Origin: Lacimicrobium alkaliphilum
GTDB taxonomy: Bacteria > Pseudomonadota > Gammaproteobacteria > Enterobacterales > Alteromonadaceae
Reading direction: 5' to 3'
Assembly: GCF_002591895.1 (NCBI RefSeq)
Contig: NZ_NISX01000026.1
Location: 1-48,873 of the forward strand
Length of the DNA: 48,873 nucleotides
The notes under the pieces were generated by a model. That model did not search any database, was not told the origin of the DNA, and was given only the letters and a program-made list of their open reading frames with translations. Position numbers and translations under genes: made by a program. Positions 8,058-17,488 of the stretch are shown piece after piece (position 1 is the stretch's first letter; each line of letters starts with the position of its first letter).

Positions 8058-10184
8058 TTATCCATCATTTTTATGGATGGCCATTGGCCGGTCGCCATTA
8101 AGCAAACGCGAGAAATTCTCAGCGCTCATTGGGCGACCGAGCATATAGCCCTGACCATAGTCACAATTAAGCTGTTTCATCAACGCTTTTTGTTCAGGGG
8201 TTTCCAGTCCTTCTGCCACTGACTGGATCCCCAGGCTTTGCGCAAGGCGAACGATGCTGGTTACAATGTCCAGGGTGATCTTTTTCTCATTGGTAGCCTG
8301 AATAAAAGACCGATCAATTTTCAGCTGGTCGACCGGAAAGCTGTGCAGATAAGACAAAGAGGAGTAGCCGGTACCAAAGTCATCTAATGACATTTTCACC
8401 CCCATCATTTTCAGGGCTTTCATGGTCGCAATAATACTCTCTGAGTTGCGCAACAGCACCGTTTCGGTAAATTCCAGCACAATATGCTCAGCCGCCAGTT
8501 TATTGCGGCGCAATGCATCTTCTACCTCGGCAACCAGGTTGCCTCGATAAAACTGATCCGCTGCCAGATTAATAGACAAGCGAATATTACTATGACCGTG
8601 CTGCAGCCATGTTGCCATTTGTGCACAGCCCTGCTGTAACACCCAGCTTCCCACATCGGCCATAAGCCCGTGCTCTTCTAGCATATACAGGAAATGCCCC
8701 GGTGCGAGTAGCCCCCGCTGCGGATGTTGCCAGCGCAGCAATGCCTCAGCACCCACAAGGCGATCATCACTCAGGCGATATAACGGCTGGTAATACAGGC
8801 AGAATTCGTGATTTTTTATGGCTTGTTGCAGCTGTGACAACAGGACAATATGCTCATGGGCCGCTTTGTTTAATTCCTCAGTAAAATAACAGTACTGGCC
8901 CCTTCCCGTTTGTTTTGCGGCATACATGGCAGTGTCTGCAGTACGCAGTAAATCATCGGCATTGTCACCATCTTCCGGGTACATACTGATGCCTATGCTG
9001 GCGCCGAGCTGCAATTGCTGTTTACGGATAAAAAACGGCTTTTCCAGTTGTTGCAAGATGTTGCTGGCGACCATTGATGCCGAATAATCATGTTCAATAT
9101 CAGGTAAATTAATGACGAACTCGTCACCACCAAGTCGTGCGATGGTGTCACTGTCTCTGACACATTCGGCTAAACGCTCTGCCACTTCTTTAAGAATTTC
9201 GTCACCAGCGTGGTGACCCAGGGAATCATTAACATGCTTAAACCTGTCCAAATCGATCATCAGTACAGCCGTATGACTGGTATGGCGCCTGGCCATTTCG
9301 ATGGCGCTATCAATACGATCCTGCAATTGTGTGCGGTTGGGTAGCCCGGTCAAAGCATCATGGTGAGCCATATAGTGAATACGCTCTTCGGAGCGAGCGC
9401 GCTCCAGAGCAATGCCCGCCAGATGTACTGCCCCTGAGACCATCTCCCGTTGATCTGCATCGGGTAACTGCGGTTGGCGGTAATAAATGGCAAAAGAGCC
9501 CAGCACCTGCCCGGATGTCGCAGTGATCGGGGTAGACCAGCAGGCCCGCAGTCCGTTTTCGAGGGCCAGATCCCGATAGTTAGTCCACAGAGGATCGCAG
9601 CTGATATCTTCAACGGTGACTTCTTTGTTAAAGTACATGGCCGTACCACAGGAACCCGTTTGCGGCCCAATTTGCACACCTGTTAGCGCCTGCGCATATT
9701 CCTGTGGAAGGCTGGGCGCCAGACAATCCGAGATGGTTTTGTCATCGCTGGCTAATAACACAATGGAGGCTATCCCGCCGTTGCTATGGCTCTCTATCCA
9801 GGCGGTTATCTGACGCAACACTTGTTTCAATGGAATATTCGCGGTGATCAGCTCTTGTATCTGATATTGCCCGGCATGTAGCGCTTCTGCCCGCTTTCGC
9901 TGGCGAATTTCATCCTTAAGGCTGGCTGTGAGCTCGTACAGACTTTGTGTTATTTTTTTGTTCTCTGCCAGGGCCTCAGTCAGTTCCTGAGTACGTTGTT
10001 CTACCTCGTCCTCCAGTGTCAGAGTAGCCTGGAATAAGCCGAAGTCGGAACCCTGCTGGCTCATACTGCGTTCGGCTCTGTCCATTAGTGCTGTAATGAT
10101 TTTATTCAGCCGGGCAATTTGCTGTTCGGTGCGCTCGCCGGCGATAATATCATTGGCCTGATGTGCACTCAGATGGTTTTTCAT
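8058..10184 (-). CDS. GAF-GGDEF-EAL c-di-GMP turnover protein
   Basis: 708 aa, no transmembrane helix. It has an N-terminal coiled-coil region (to about 110) and a GAF domain (roughly 115-265). A GGDEF domain follows with intact GGDEF and an upstream RxxD I-site (RDSD). The EAL domain has EALLRWQ, the DDFGTGYSS metal-site loop and KIDRSFI. Both cyclase and phosphodiesterase activity look possible from the motifs; which dominates is not visible. Its ATG overlaps the stop of the FIST gene (ATGA), so the two are translationally coupled and the FIST protein is its likely sensory partner. It is convergent with gloA, only 15 bases apart. Confidence 0.94.
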   Translation of the reverse strand: MKNHLSAHQANDIIAGERTEQQIARLNKIITALMDRAERSMSQQGSDFGLFQATLTLEDEVEQRTQELTEALAENKKITQSLYELTASLKDEIRQRKRAEALHAGQYQIQELITANIPLKQVLRQITAWIESHSNGGIASIVLLASDDKTISDCLAPSLPQEYAQALTGVQIGPQTGSCGTAMYFNKEVTVEDISCDPLWTNYRDLALENGLRACWSTPITATSGQVLGSFAIYYRQPQLPDADQREMVSGAVHLAGIALERARSEERIHYMAHHDALTGLPNRTQLQDRIDSAIEMARRHTSHTAVLMIDLDRFKHVNDSLGHHAGDEILKEVAERLAECVRDSDTIARLGGDEFVINLPDIEHDYSASMVASNILQQLEKPFFIRKQQLQLGASIGISMYPEDGDNADDLLRTADTAMYAAKQTGRGQYCYFTEELNKAAHEHIVLLSQLQQAIKNHEFCLYYQPLYRLSDDRLVGAEALLRWQHPQRGLLAPGHFLYMLEEHGLMADVGSWVLQQGCAQMATWLQHGHSNIRLSINLAADQFYRGNLVAEVEDALRRNKLAAEHIVLEFTETVLLRNSESIIATMKALKMMGVKMSLDDFGTGYSSLSYLHSFPVDQLKIDRSFIQATNEKKITLDIVTSIVRLAQSLGIQSVAEGLETPEQKALMKQLNCDYGQGYMLGRPMSAENFSRLLNGDRPMAIHKNDG

Positions 10185-11320
10185 AAGCCCTCTTCCGGAA
10201 AACCAATGGCCATACCGGTAAAGGTCTGGTTAACATGTACCCCACTGTATTGCTCACCGTATGAGTTAAAGCCGATAGCATGGTATTGTTTAATCAGCTC
10301 GCTGGCCCTGAGCTTATCGCCGGACTGCTCCATCTCAAGTTTGCGCAGTACGCAATCAAAGGCCAGTAAAATCTGAGGTTCACCAATGGTTTCACAAGCC
10401 TGTTGCAACGACGATGACAGATTGCTTAACAGGTCTACACCACGCGCAACCCTGAACACGAGGCCTTCTTCAATCGCACTGTAGAATGTCAGACTGCCAT
10501 CCGAGTTGGCCTGTTGAATTGAGCGAACGTATTCTCTGCCATTGATCATTACCACGACAGGTGAGCGTGCAAAGCGCATCAGGTTAAGATCGCTCTCATC
10601 CACACCGGTAAGGCGCGCATACTCTGCAACAGCAGGGAGGCCATTAATTTCTGTAACCAGGCGCTTGTGTGGCTCCGCGCCCGTAACAACCAGGCGCTGA
10701 TCTGTTGCGGCAAAGTGCTGGCTCTTTATCGCGGATAATGGGCAACGGGTTGAGACAAAAAGCAATGCGGCACTATCAGTGTGAAATTTTCCCTGATAAA
10801 AAACGTGAGTCTGTCTGAACTCCAGGTCATCACCAGCTGAGCCGCCAAGCAATGGCATACAGGGTACCGAGTTGTGAATCATTCTGGTTATGGCATCTTC
10901 ACACTGAGATACACCGTCCACCAACAGTAATGCGAAGCTATTAGTATCACTATCCGCCCGGCTTTCATTATGAACGGCTTCCAGCTCCTGGGTCTGACGC
11001 TGAAGCTGATTGAGTCTGATTGTGCTTAAATTCTCTGCTAACAGACTGGAGACAAAAAAAGCATCTGCCGGGAAACTGGCCCCACTCAGGCTATTATCCT
11101 GATATCCATCCGGCCCTAGCTCTCCCGCCGTCGTGCAGCCGACAACAGGTACATCACCAAAACAGGCGACCATGGCTTCGGCCAGTGCACTCAGATCATA
11201 GCGGCTGGAACAGAAGAAAAGGACCAGGCTCATCCCGGGCTGGGCTACCTGTCGATGAAATTCCTGGGCAGCGGCAGACGCATCGGATAGACAAGTGTGG
11301 CCCAACTTTACATACTGCAT
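10181..11320 (-). CDS. FIST-domain sensor protein, candidate NosP-type nitric oxide sensor
   Basis: 379 aa, soluble. FIST N domain (VVGCTTAGELGPDG around 58-71) followed by FIST C (C-terminal GFNSYGEQYSGVHVNQTF). FIST proteins are cytoplasmic sensors, and a heme-binding subset called NosP senses nitric oxide and is typically encoded beside histidine kinases or c-di-GMP enzymes. The stop-start overlap with a GAF-GGDEF-EAL gene fits that arrangement. Heme binding cannot be seen from sequence, so NosP identity is an inference; a small-molecule sensor is the safer statement. Confidence 0.85.
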   Translation of the reverse strand: MQYVKLGHTCLSDASAAAQEFHRQVAQPGMSLVLFFCSSRYDLSALAEAMVACFGDVPVVGCTTAGELGPDGYQDNSLSGASFPADAFFVSSLLAENLSTIRLNQLQRQTQELEAVHNESRADSDTNSFALLLVDGVSQCEDAITRMIHNSVPCMPLLGGSAGDDLEFRQTHVFYQGKFHTDSAALLFVSTRCPLSAIKSQHFAATDQRLVVTGAEPHKRLVTEINGLPAVAEYARLTGVDESDLNLMRFARSPVVVMINGREYVRSIQQANSDGSLTFYSAIEEGLVFRVARGVDLLSNLSSSLQQACETIGEPQILLAFDCVLRKLEMEQSGDKLRASELIKQYHAIGFNSYGEQYSGVHVNQTFTGMAIGFPEEGL

Positions 11321-11666
11321 GGGCGTTAAGGACCTCCTGGTGTCACAGAAAAATCACACCTTCCTGGTGCCTGTGTCTTCCGGTTACTGATATTCTGCAA
11401 CGTGCTCATCAAGCTGGCTGTCAGATGCCAGCTGAGTAATGTCTGCCTACTATAGATCAGATCAGAAGGGGCTTCCAGCGCTGGCCGACGCACTCACTAC
11501 GCCAAATCAGTATCATTCTGCGACTTCAATCTATTTTCCGTTTGTTAACCGGTATAGGTCAGTTGAAGAGATCATGAACACCGCATTGGGGGTGCCCGCT
11601 GCGGCCCAGATATGAGGAAATTGCTGCGCTGTGTTTTAATTCCTTCGCCATGTTTTCTCTTCGTCC
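11321..11666. other. Intergenic region upstream of the FIST operon
   Basis: 346 bases without a credible gene. It must hold the promoter of the FIST/GGDEF-EAL operon. The one clear structure is an inverted repeat, AGCTGGC (11412-11418) and GCCAGCT (11427-11433) with an 8-base spacer, about 90 bases upstream of the FIST start. It could be an operator or an RNA hairpin; no T tract follows. Confidence 0.4.
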
Positions 11667-12047
11667 TCAGGACTGCATTATGCCATCGGCTTTTGGGTTG
11701 CTGCCATACGCATTTTCGCCCGGCTCACTGTCAAACAGCATTAATACAAGCAGGATCAGACCGCCAACTATCGGGATAAAAATCAACAAAAACCACCAAC
11801 CACTGCGCCCTGTATCGTGCAGTCTCCTTATGGTTACCGCAATACCGGGGATCAGAACGGCCAGACCATAAATTCCACCCAGCAGCCCTATTGCGGCTTC
11901 CGAGTTAAAGGTGCCCGTCATTGTGTCAACCAGGGCCAGGACGATGCTGATCAGAAAATTGAACAGAATAAAAAACCAGTACTCCATCCTTCTCGCTCTG
12001 CCGGTGAATACCGCATACTTCTTTAATACCTCAACATACCAGTTCAT
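11667..12047 (-). CDS. DUF805 family inner-membrane protein
   Basis: 126 aa. The N-terminal motif W-Y-V-E-V-L-K-K-Y-A-V-F-x-G-R-A-R-R-x-E-Y-W is diagnostic of DUF805 proteins. About four hydrophobic helices follow, with the conserved RRLHDTGRSGWW between helices two and three. The biochemical function of the family is not established. It is a monocistronic gene; the start ATG at 12047 is preceded by AAGGAGT. Confidence 0.93.
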   Translation of the reverse strand: MNWYVEVLKKYAVFTGRARRMEYWFFILFNFLISIVLALVDTMTGTFNSEAAIGLLGGIYGLAVLIPGIAVTIRRLHDTGRSGWWFLLIFIPIVGGLILLVLMLFDSEPGENAYGSNPKADGIMQS

Positions 12048-12110
12048 TATGACTCCTTGTGATGGTTTACCATGGTTGGGTAACTGCTCTGTGCTGATGG
12101 CGCAGAGATT

Positions 12111-13040
12111 TTATACTTTTATCAGTTGCTGACACAGATCCTCGCACAGGCGGTGGCTACTCAGGTTGCGTTCAACGCGACAGCTTTGCAAGCTGCCTTT
12201 TGCTATCACCTCCAGCCAATGTTCCAGCATGGCGTAGAAACCTTTTCCGGCGAGCATCGGTGTCCAGTCGGCCAGGCCTACGACCCGCTGTTGTCCGTCT
12301 TCAAGCCAATGACCACGGAGCAGGCTTTCCAGTTCCAGCGCTTTATTTCTATAGTTCAGGCTGATGCGCTCACAGGTGGTGCCAAACTGACGATTCATGC
12401 TCGCCTCATAGATGCGCCCTTCATGTTGCCAGTGACAATCGATTCTTGTCAGCTTATCCCGGTCAGATTGCACCGTAAACTGCAGTGGCGCACGATGCAG
12501 CTCGCCGGTCACATTGACGCTGTCCACCACGTGAATAAAATCATCGAAGATCATATTGCGGGGTTCGCCTGGCAAGTCATGCCGGTGTTTTTCCCAGCGC
12601 AATGACATCAGCTCTGATGGCAGGCTCATACGGCCCTCTGAATGCCCCGTTTCCTGACTGAGCAGAGGCAGATAGCGGCGATTAAAACCGACAAAAAGCG
12701 GTGTGCTTTTTTGTTCCGCAAGATCATACAGCGCCTCGCACTGTGTATAGCTGTCACATAGTGGCTTATCCACAAACACCGGTATGCTCAGATTAAGAAA
12801 AAAGCGGGCCAGTGAATAATGGCTCTTTGTCGCAGCATGAATCATTACTGCATCGACACCGTGCCCGGGCAGTTCCTGATAGTCATTACAGGTCTGGCTG
12901 ATGCGATACTGAGCGGCCAGATCAGCCAGTGTGGAATCATTGCGGCTGCAAAGAACCAGCTCCAGCCGGGGCCAGTTAGCAATCATTGGCAGATAGGCTT
13001 TCTTTGCAATATCGCCGAGTCCAATAAGGGCAATTTTCAT
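12111..13040 (-). CDS. Gfo/Idh/MocA family NAD(P)-dependent dehydrogenase
   Basis: 309 aa. The N-terminal Rossmann fold begins MKIALIGLGDIAKKAYLP, and the family motif with catalytic lysine is present as VDKPLC (EKP/DKP type). The C-terminal alpha/beta domain is of usual size. These enzymes oxidise or reduce hydroxyls of sugars or inositols. I choose ATG 13040 because GGAG lies eight bases upstream; GTG 13046 is an alternative. It lies 60 bases behind the PAS-AraC regulator on the same strand and next to the 3-keto-glycoside-type operon, so a role in the same pathway, for example reducing a 3-keto sugar, is likely but inferred. Confidence 0.88.
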   Translation of the reverse strand: MKIALIGLGDIAKKAYLPMIANWPRLELVLCSRNDSTLADLAAQYRISQTCNDYQELPGHGVDAVMIHAATKSHYSLARFFLNLSIPVFVDKPLCDSYTQCEALYDLAEQKSTPLFVGFNRRYLPLLSQETGHSEGRMSLPSELMSLRWEKHRHDLPGEPRNMIFDDFIHVVDSVNVTGELHRAPLQFTVQSDRDKLTRIDCHWQHEGRIYEASMNRQFGTTCERISLNYRNKALELESLLRGHWLEDGQQRVVGLADWTPMLAGKGFYAMLEHWLEVIAKGSLQSCRVERNLSSHRLCEDLCQQLIKV

Positions 13041-13100
13041 CAACACACTCCGGGGAAAACGTTCATCTTAGGCGGTGCCGCTGTTACAGGCAAATGGGTG

Positions 13101-13853
13101 TCAGTGTTGAAAATGTTGACGAAAACTTGAGGGCGACTCGCCAAACTCGCGCATAAACTGACGACTGAAATAGTTTGGATCACCAAAGCCACAACGTTCA
13201 GCGACCGAATAGACAGGCTCTTCACCCTCTATTAATAATCGCCGCGAATATTCCAGACGCAATTGATTAATCAGTTGTCTTGGCGTTTTACCCAGCGATT
13301 TTCTGAACCGGCGTTCCAGTGCACTGACCGACAAATGGGCGTATTTCGCCAATTCAGTGATACTGATTTCCCGGGTAAAGTTGTCTTTGATAAAGTTCAT
13401 CGGCTTCTCGATGCTGGCCAGCGGACTGAGCATGATGGAAGTTTTATGTAAGTGACGGGAAATGCCACAGGTACCTATCCGGCGATTCTGAAAATCAAAC
13501 AAGGGTCTTTTGCTGGTGGTAAACCAGTGCAGTTCACCCGAAGGCAAACGATTTATTTCCAGCCTTTGAGTAATCAGCTCCCCTTCCATTACCCTTTTAT
13601 CATCAGCAACAAACAGTCGGGCGATATGTCCGGGTGTCAAATCGTAATCACTCAGTCCGACTACCTGTGCCAGCGTATCCATCCCGGCGTGTTCCAGAAA
13701 TGCCTGATTCGCATACATAATACGGCTGTGGCTGTCTTTTATCCAAACCAGCACATCAGTTAACAAATCGTACATTCTGAGCCATTGTTGATCCGGCATA
13801 CTGTCAAGGAAGTGCTGTGCCTGTGCAGGCAGGTGCTTCTCATCTATACTCAT
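13101..13853 (-). CDS. AraC-family regulator with N-terminal PAS domain
   Basis: 250 aa. Residues ~20-135 form a PAS domain (LVWIKDSHSRIMYANQAF). Residues ~150-250 form an AraC/XylS double helix-turn-helix, with ITELAKYAHLSVSALERRF as the first and VYSVAERCGFGDPNYFSRQF as the second. Most AraC sugar regulators sense with a cupin; sensing by PAS is less common. It is divergent from the large sugar-oxidation operon with 174 bases between them, which strongly suggests it controls that operon. The ligand is unknown. Confidence 0.9.
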   Translation of the reverse strand: MSIDEKHLPAQAQHFLDSMPDQQWLRMYDLLTDVLVWIKDSHSRIMYANQAFLEHAGMDTLAQVVGLSDYDLTPGHIARLFVADDKRVMEGELITQRLEINRLPSGELHWFTTSKRPLFDFQNRRIGTCGISRHLHKTSIMLSPLASIEKPMNFIKDNFTREISITELAKYAHLSVSALERRFRKSLGKTPRQLINQLRLEYSRRLLIEGEEPVYSVAERCGFGDPNYFSRQFMREFGESPSSFRQHFQH

Positions 13854-13902
13854 GGAATAAATTTATTTTCCTATAAATCAATGTGATACTGGTTTTTGAG
13901 TT

Positions 13903-13917
13903 CAGAGCTTTGCTCTG
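13903..13917. promoter_or_regulatory. Inverted repeat in the divergent regulator/operon promoter region
   Basis: CAGAGC-TTT-GCTCTG is a perfect 6-bp inverted repeat, about 50 bases upstream of the regulator start and 110 upstream of the operon start. A further AGAGC follows 12 bases on. It is a candidate operator or hairpin in the 174-base divergent region (13854-14027); direct repeats would be more typical of AraC proteins, so the link to the PAS-AraC regulator is tentative. Confidence 0.35.
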
Positions 13918-14027
13918 TTCTCTCAAAGAGCACGCTGAATTTGTGCTAATACAGTCCGATTCTATTCTATCTGTAGACAGGCAACCAGATGTAACATTCC
14001 GTTAACAGTCAGTAATGGCAGAAAATT

Positions 14028-15200
14028 ATGAAGAAAGTCAGAATGGGTATGGTCGGGGGCGGTCCCGGTGCATTTATCGGCGGCGTGCATCGCATGGCTG
14101 CAAACCTGGATGGTAAAATTGAGCTGGTGTGTGGTGCCTTTAGCCGGGATGCGGAAAAGTCCCGGTTAATGAGTCAGGAGCTGAATCTGTGCCCTTCCCG
14201 ATGTTACGACAGTTATCAACAATTGTTTGAGCAGGAGGCCAGTTTACCTGCCGACCAGCGCATGGAATTTGTCAGCATTGTTACTCCCAACCATCTGCAC
14301 TTTGAGATCGCCAGGCTGGCATTAGAGTCTGGTTTCCATGTGCTGTGTGATAAACCTGCTACGTTGACTCTGGATGAAGCGCGTGAACTGGCTGTGGTTC
14401 AGAAACGCAGTGGTCGCTTGTATGCGCTGACGCATACCTACACCGGCTATCCTATGGTAGTAGCCGCTCGCGAGCTGGTGGCCAGAGGCGAGTTAGGTGC
14501 TATACGCAAGGTGGCGGTGGAATATCATCAGGGCTGGTTGGCCGACACTAACGCTGAGTCGGGTAAACAGGCAGCCTGGCGACTTAACCCGGAGCAGGCC
14601 GGGATCAGTTGCTGTATGGCCGATATTGGTGTGCATGCTGCCAATCTGGCCGAATTTATCTGTAACGACGGCATTGATCAGCTAAGTGCTGATTTGAACG
14701 CCAGCCATAATCGCCAGCTGGACGATGACGGCGTGGTTATGTTGCGCTTCGCCTCAGGCGCCCGGGGGATGCTGAGCGCCAGCCAAATCGCCGTTGGTGA
14801 AGAGAATAACCTGCGGATACGGGTTTACGGAGAAAAGGCGTCCATCGACTGGTCACAGGAACAACCCAACAGCCTTAAATTAATGCATGCAGACAAGCCG
14901 TTTGAAGTGCTGCGCAGTGCTACAGATGCAGCGGCTGAGCTGGGTGGTATAACGCGCACACCGCCGGGGCATCCTGAAGGGTATCTGGAAGCCTTTGCCA
15001 ATTTATATCAACAGTTTGCCGAACAGGTAGCCGCACTGCGTCAGCAGTCAACCTCAGGCAACAACCCGCTACCGGGTATCAATGAAGCGCTACGTGGCAT
15101 GGCCTTTATAGAAACGGTTGTGGCGGCCAGCGCCTCGGAACAGAAATGGCACACAATGCCCGACCTTACCAACATCCCAAACACCGGAGATAGTCTATGA
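14028..15200 (+). CDS. Gfo/Idh/MocA family oxidoreductase, first gene of the sugar-oxidation operon
   Basis: 390 aa, cytoplasmic. The NAD-binding loop is GGGPGAFIGGVHR (about 10-22). The catalytic-lysine motif CDKPATL is at 107-113 and the second active-site motif DIGVHAANL follows near residue 200 (DxGxH, His as proton relay in this family). Enzymes of this subgroup act on inositols and 3-keto sugars. The ATG is 14028; the weak GGCAG upstream is the only ribosome site visible. It overlaps the next gene by four bases (ATGA). Position and neighbours suggest reduction or oxidation at C3 of an imported keto-sugar; the substrate is inferred, not seen. Confidence 0.93.
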   Translation: MKKVRMGMVGGGPGAFIGGVHRMAANLDGKIELVCGAFSRDAEKSRLMSQELNLCPSRCYDSYQQLFEQEASLPADQRMEFVSIVTPNHLHFEIARLALESGFHVLCDKPATLTLDEARELAVVQKRSGRLYALTHTYTGYPMVVAARELVARGELGAIRKVAVEYHQGWLADTNAESGKQAAWRLNPEQAGISCCMADIGVHAANLAEFICNDGIDQLSADLNASHNRQLDDDGVVMLRFASGARGMLSASQIAVGEENNLRIRVYGEKASIDWSQEQPNSLKLMHADKPFEVLRSATDAAAELGGITRTPPGHPEGYLEAFANLYQQFAEQVAALRQQSTSGNNPLPGINEALRGMAFIETVVAASASEQKWHTMPDLTNIPNTGDSL

Positions 15201-16249
15201 AAAGCATCAAAGGGCCGGCTATTTTCCTGGCGCAGTTTATTGATGACAAAGCACCCTACAATAGCTTTGAAAGTATATGCCAATGGGCTTGTGGTTTAGG
15301 CTATCAGGGTATTCAGTTGCCTACCTGGGATACGCGACTTATTGATATTCAGCAGGCAGCCGACAGCCAGGACTATTGCGACGAAATAATGGGCATAGCC
15401 GCGCAAAATGGCCTCAGCATTACCGAACTTTCTACCCATTTACAGGGGCAATTGATGGCGGTCAATCCCGCATACGATCAGATGTTTGATGGTTTTGCCC
15501 CGGAAGCGGTGCGTAATAATCCGTCGAAACGTCAGGCCTGGGCAGAGCAGCAATTGTTGGCCGCAGGCACAGCCAGTGGCCGCATGGGCCTGAACACCCA
15601 TGCCAGCTTTTCCGGCTCCTTGCTGTGGCATACCCACTACCCCTGGCCGCAGCGCCCTCAGGGCCTGGTTGAACAGGGGTTTGAAGAGCTGGCCAGACGC
15701 TGGCGCCCGGTGTTGGATCACTTTGCCGATCAGGGCGTAGATATCTGCTATGAGTTACATCCCGGCGAAGACCTCCATGACGGTGTGACCTTTGAGCGCT
15801 TTTTAGCGGCGACAGACAATCATCAGGCGGTGAATATTCTTTACGATCCCAGTCACTTTGTGTTGCAACACCTGGACTACCTGGCATTTATCGATATCTA
15901 CCATGAGCGTATCAAGGCCTTTCATGTTAAGGACGCGGAATTCAACGCCTCTGGTCGCAGCGGCGTATATGGAGGCTATCAATCCTGGGTTGATCGCCCC
16001 GGGCGGTTTCGCTCACTGGGTGACGGACAAACCGATTTCAGCCAGATTTTCAGTAAACTGACTCAGTATGGCTTTGACGGCTGGGCGGTGCTGGAATGGG
16101 AGTGTTGTCTTAAGCACCCTGAAGACGGTGCCAAAGAGGGCGCTGAGTTTATCCGCAAGCACTTGATTCGCACAACCGACAAGGCCTTTGATGACTTTGC
16201 CGCCAGTGGCACCGATCACGAAGCCAACCGCCGCATACTCGGTCTTTAA
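15197..16249 (+). CDS. Cytoplasmic TIM-barrel sugar isomerase/epimerase (xylose-isomerase-like)
   Basis: 350 aa without signal peptide. AP-endonuclease-2 type barrel with the expected metal-ligand positions: Glu in YELHPGE, Asp/His in YDPSHF, His in AFHVKDAEF and Glu in VLEWECC. Relatives convert keto-sugars or inosose-type compounds, for example ketose epimerases or inosose dehydratase. It is coupled to the upstream dehydrogenase by an ATGA overlap and is followed after 12 bases by the transporter gene. I infer processing of the imported 3-keto product together with the dehydrogenase. The exact reaction cannot be told. Confidence 0.9.
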   Translation: MKSIKGPAIFLAQFIDDKAPYNSFESICQWACGLGYQGIQLPTWDTRLIDIQQAADSQDYCDEIMGIAAQNGLSITELSTHLQGQLMAVNPAYDQMFDGFAPEAVRNNPSKRQAWAEQQLLAAGTASGRMGLNTHASFSGSLLWHTHYPWPQRPQGLVEQGFEELARRWRPVLDHFADQGVDICYELHPGEDLHDGVTFERFLAATDNHQAVNILYDPSHFVLQHLDYLAFIDIYHERIKAFHVKDAEFNASGRSGVYGGYQSWVDRPGRFRSLGDGQTDFSQIFSKLTQYGFDGWAVLEWECCLKHPEDGAKEGAEFIRKHLIRTTDKAFDDFAASGTDHEANRRILGL

Positions 16250-16261
16250 CAGGAGAATCCC

Positions 16262-17488
16262 ATGCCCGTGAGCATACGTGTCCGACTCTGTTTTATGATG
16301 TTCCTGCAGTTTTTTATCTGGGGGGGCTGGTTTGTCACTCTGGGGACGTTTCTGGGCAATACGCTGGGAGCCAACGGCAATGAAATTGGCATGGCGTTCT
16401 CAACCCAGTCATGGGGGGCGATCATTGCGCCCTTTATTATCGGCCTGATCGCAGACCGTTATTTTAACGCCGAGCGTATTCTGGGCGTATTGCATCTGCT
16501 CGGCGCGGTACTGATGTACTGCCTGTACACTGCTGAGAGTTTCGACAGCTTCTATCCCTTTGTGCTCGGCTACATGATTGTGTATATGCCGACGCTGGCG
16601 CTGGTGAACTCGGTTTCATTCGCTCAGATGCAGGAACCTGCCAAAGAATTCGGCAAAATCCGGGTATGGGGCACTATCGGTTGGATTATCGCGGGCCTGG
16701 TCATCAGCTATGTGTTCTCCTGGGATAATCAGCAGGCCATTGCCGATGGTATGCTCAGGAACACCTTTGCGTTGTGCGCTATAGCTTCATTGTTACTGGG
16801 GCTGTTCAGTTTTACGCTGCCCGCGACACCTCCAAAATCTTTTGGGGAAAAAAGTGGCCTCAGAGAGGTGTTGGGCCTGGACGCATTAGCCATGCTAAAA
16901 GATCGCAACTTCCTGCTGTTTTTTATCTCCTCTGTACTGATTTGTATCCCGCTGGCTTTTTATTATCAGAATGCCAATCCCTTTCTGACTGAGATAGGGG
17001 TAGAGAATGCTACGGGCAAGATGACGCTGGGGCAGGTCTCTGAAGTGTTGTTTATGTTGGTGTTGCCGGTATTTCTGCAACGGTTTGGCATAAAGATCAC
17101 CTTATTGGTGGGGATGGCAGCCTGGGCTTTGCGCTATGTGTTATTTGCCTATGGCAATGCCGAAAGTGGTATGGCCATGTTACTCGTAGGTATTGCCCTG
17201 CACGGAATCTGTTATGACTTCTTCTTCGTTTCAGGCCAGATCTACACTAATGCCAAGGCCGGAGAGCGTATCAGAAGTGCGGCTCAGGGGATGATTACTC
17301 TGGCCACATACGGTGTGGGTATGTTGGTCGGATTCTGGATCGCCGGCAAGATCACCGACAGTTTTGCGCAACCTGAAGGTCATGACTGGCAGCAGATATG
17401 GCTCTATCCTGCAGGCTTTGCGGCGGCGGTGTTCTTTCTGTTTTTGTTTAGTTTCAAAAATGAACGGATCGGTCAGCATGAACACTAG
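16262..17488 (+). CDS. NupG-like MFS transporter (nucleoside:H+ symporter family)
   Basis: 408 aa, about 12 hydrophobic helices, with the N-terminal F-x-x-F-F-I-W-G-G-W pattern of the nucleoside:H+ symporter branch of the MFS. Many members of this branch sit in carbohydrate operons, not nucleoside ones, so the likely cargo here is a sugar or keto-sugar produced in the periplasm. AGGAGAATCCC precedes the ATG at 16262. Its end overlaps the next gene by 11 bases. It is the only transporter in the operon, so the oxidised or cleaved products probably enter through it by proton symport. Confidence 0.9.
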   Translation: MPVSIRVRLCFMMFLQFFIWGGWFVTLGTFLGNTLGANGNEIGMAFSTQSWGAIIAPFIIGLIADRYFNAERILGVLHLLGAVLMYCLYTAESFDSFYPFVLGYMIVYMPTLALVNSVSFAQMQEPAKEFGKIRVWGTIGWIIAGLVISYVFSWDNQQAIADGMLRNTFALCAIASLLLGLFSFTLPATPPKSFGEKSGLREVLGLDALAMLKDRNFLLFFISSVLICIPLAFYYQNANPFLTEIGVENATGKMTLGQVSEVLFMLVLPVFLQRFGIKITLLVGMAAWALRYVLFAYGNAESGMAMLLVGIALHGICYDFFFVSGQIYTNAKAGERIRSAAQGMITLATYGVGMLVGFWIAGKITDSFAQPEGHDWQQIWLYPAGFAAAVFFLFLFSFKNERIGQHEH

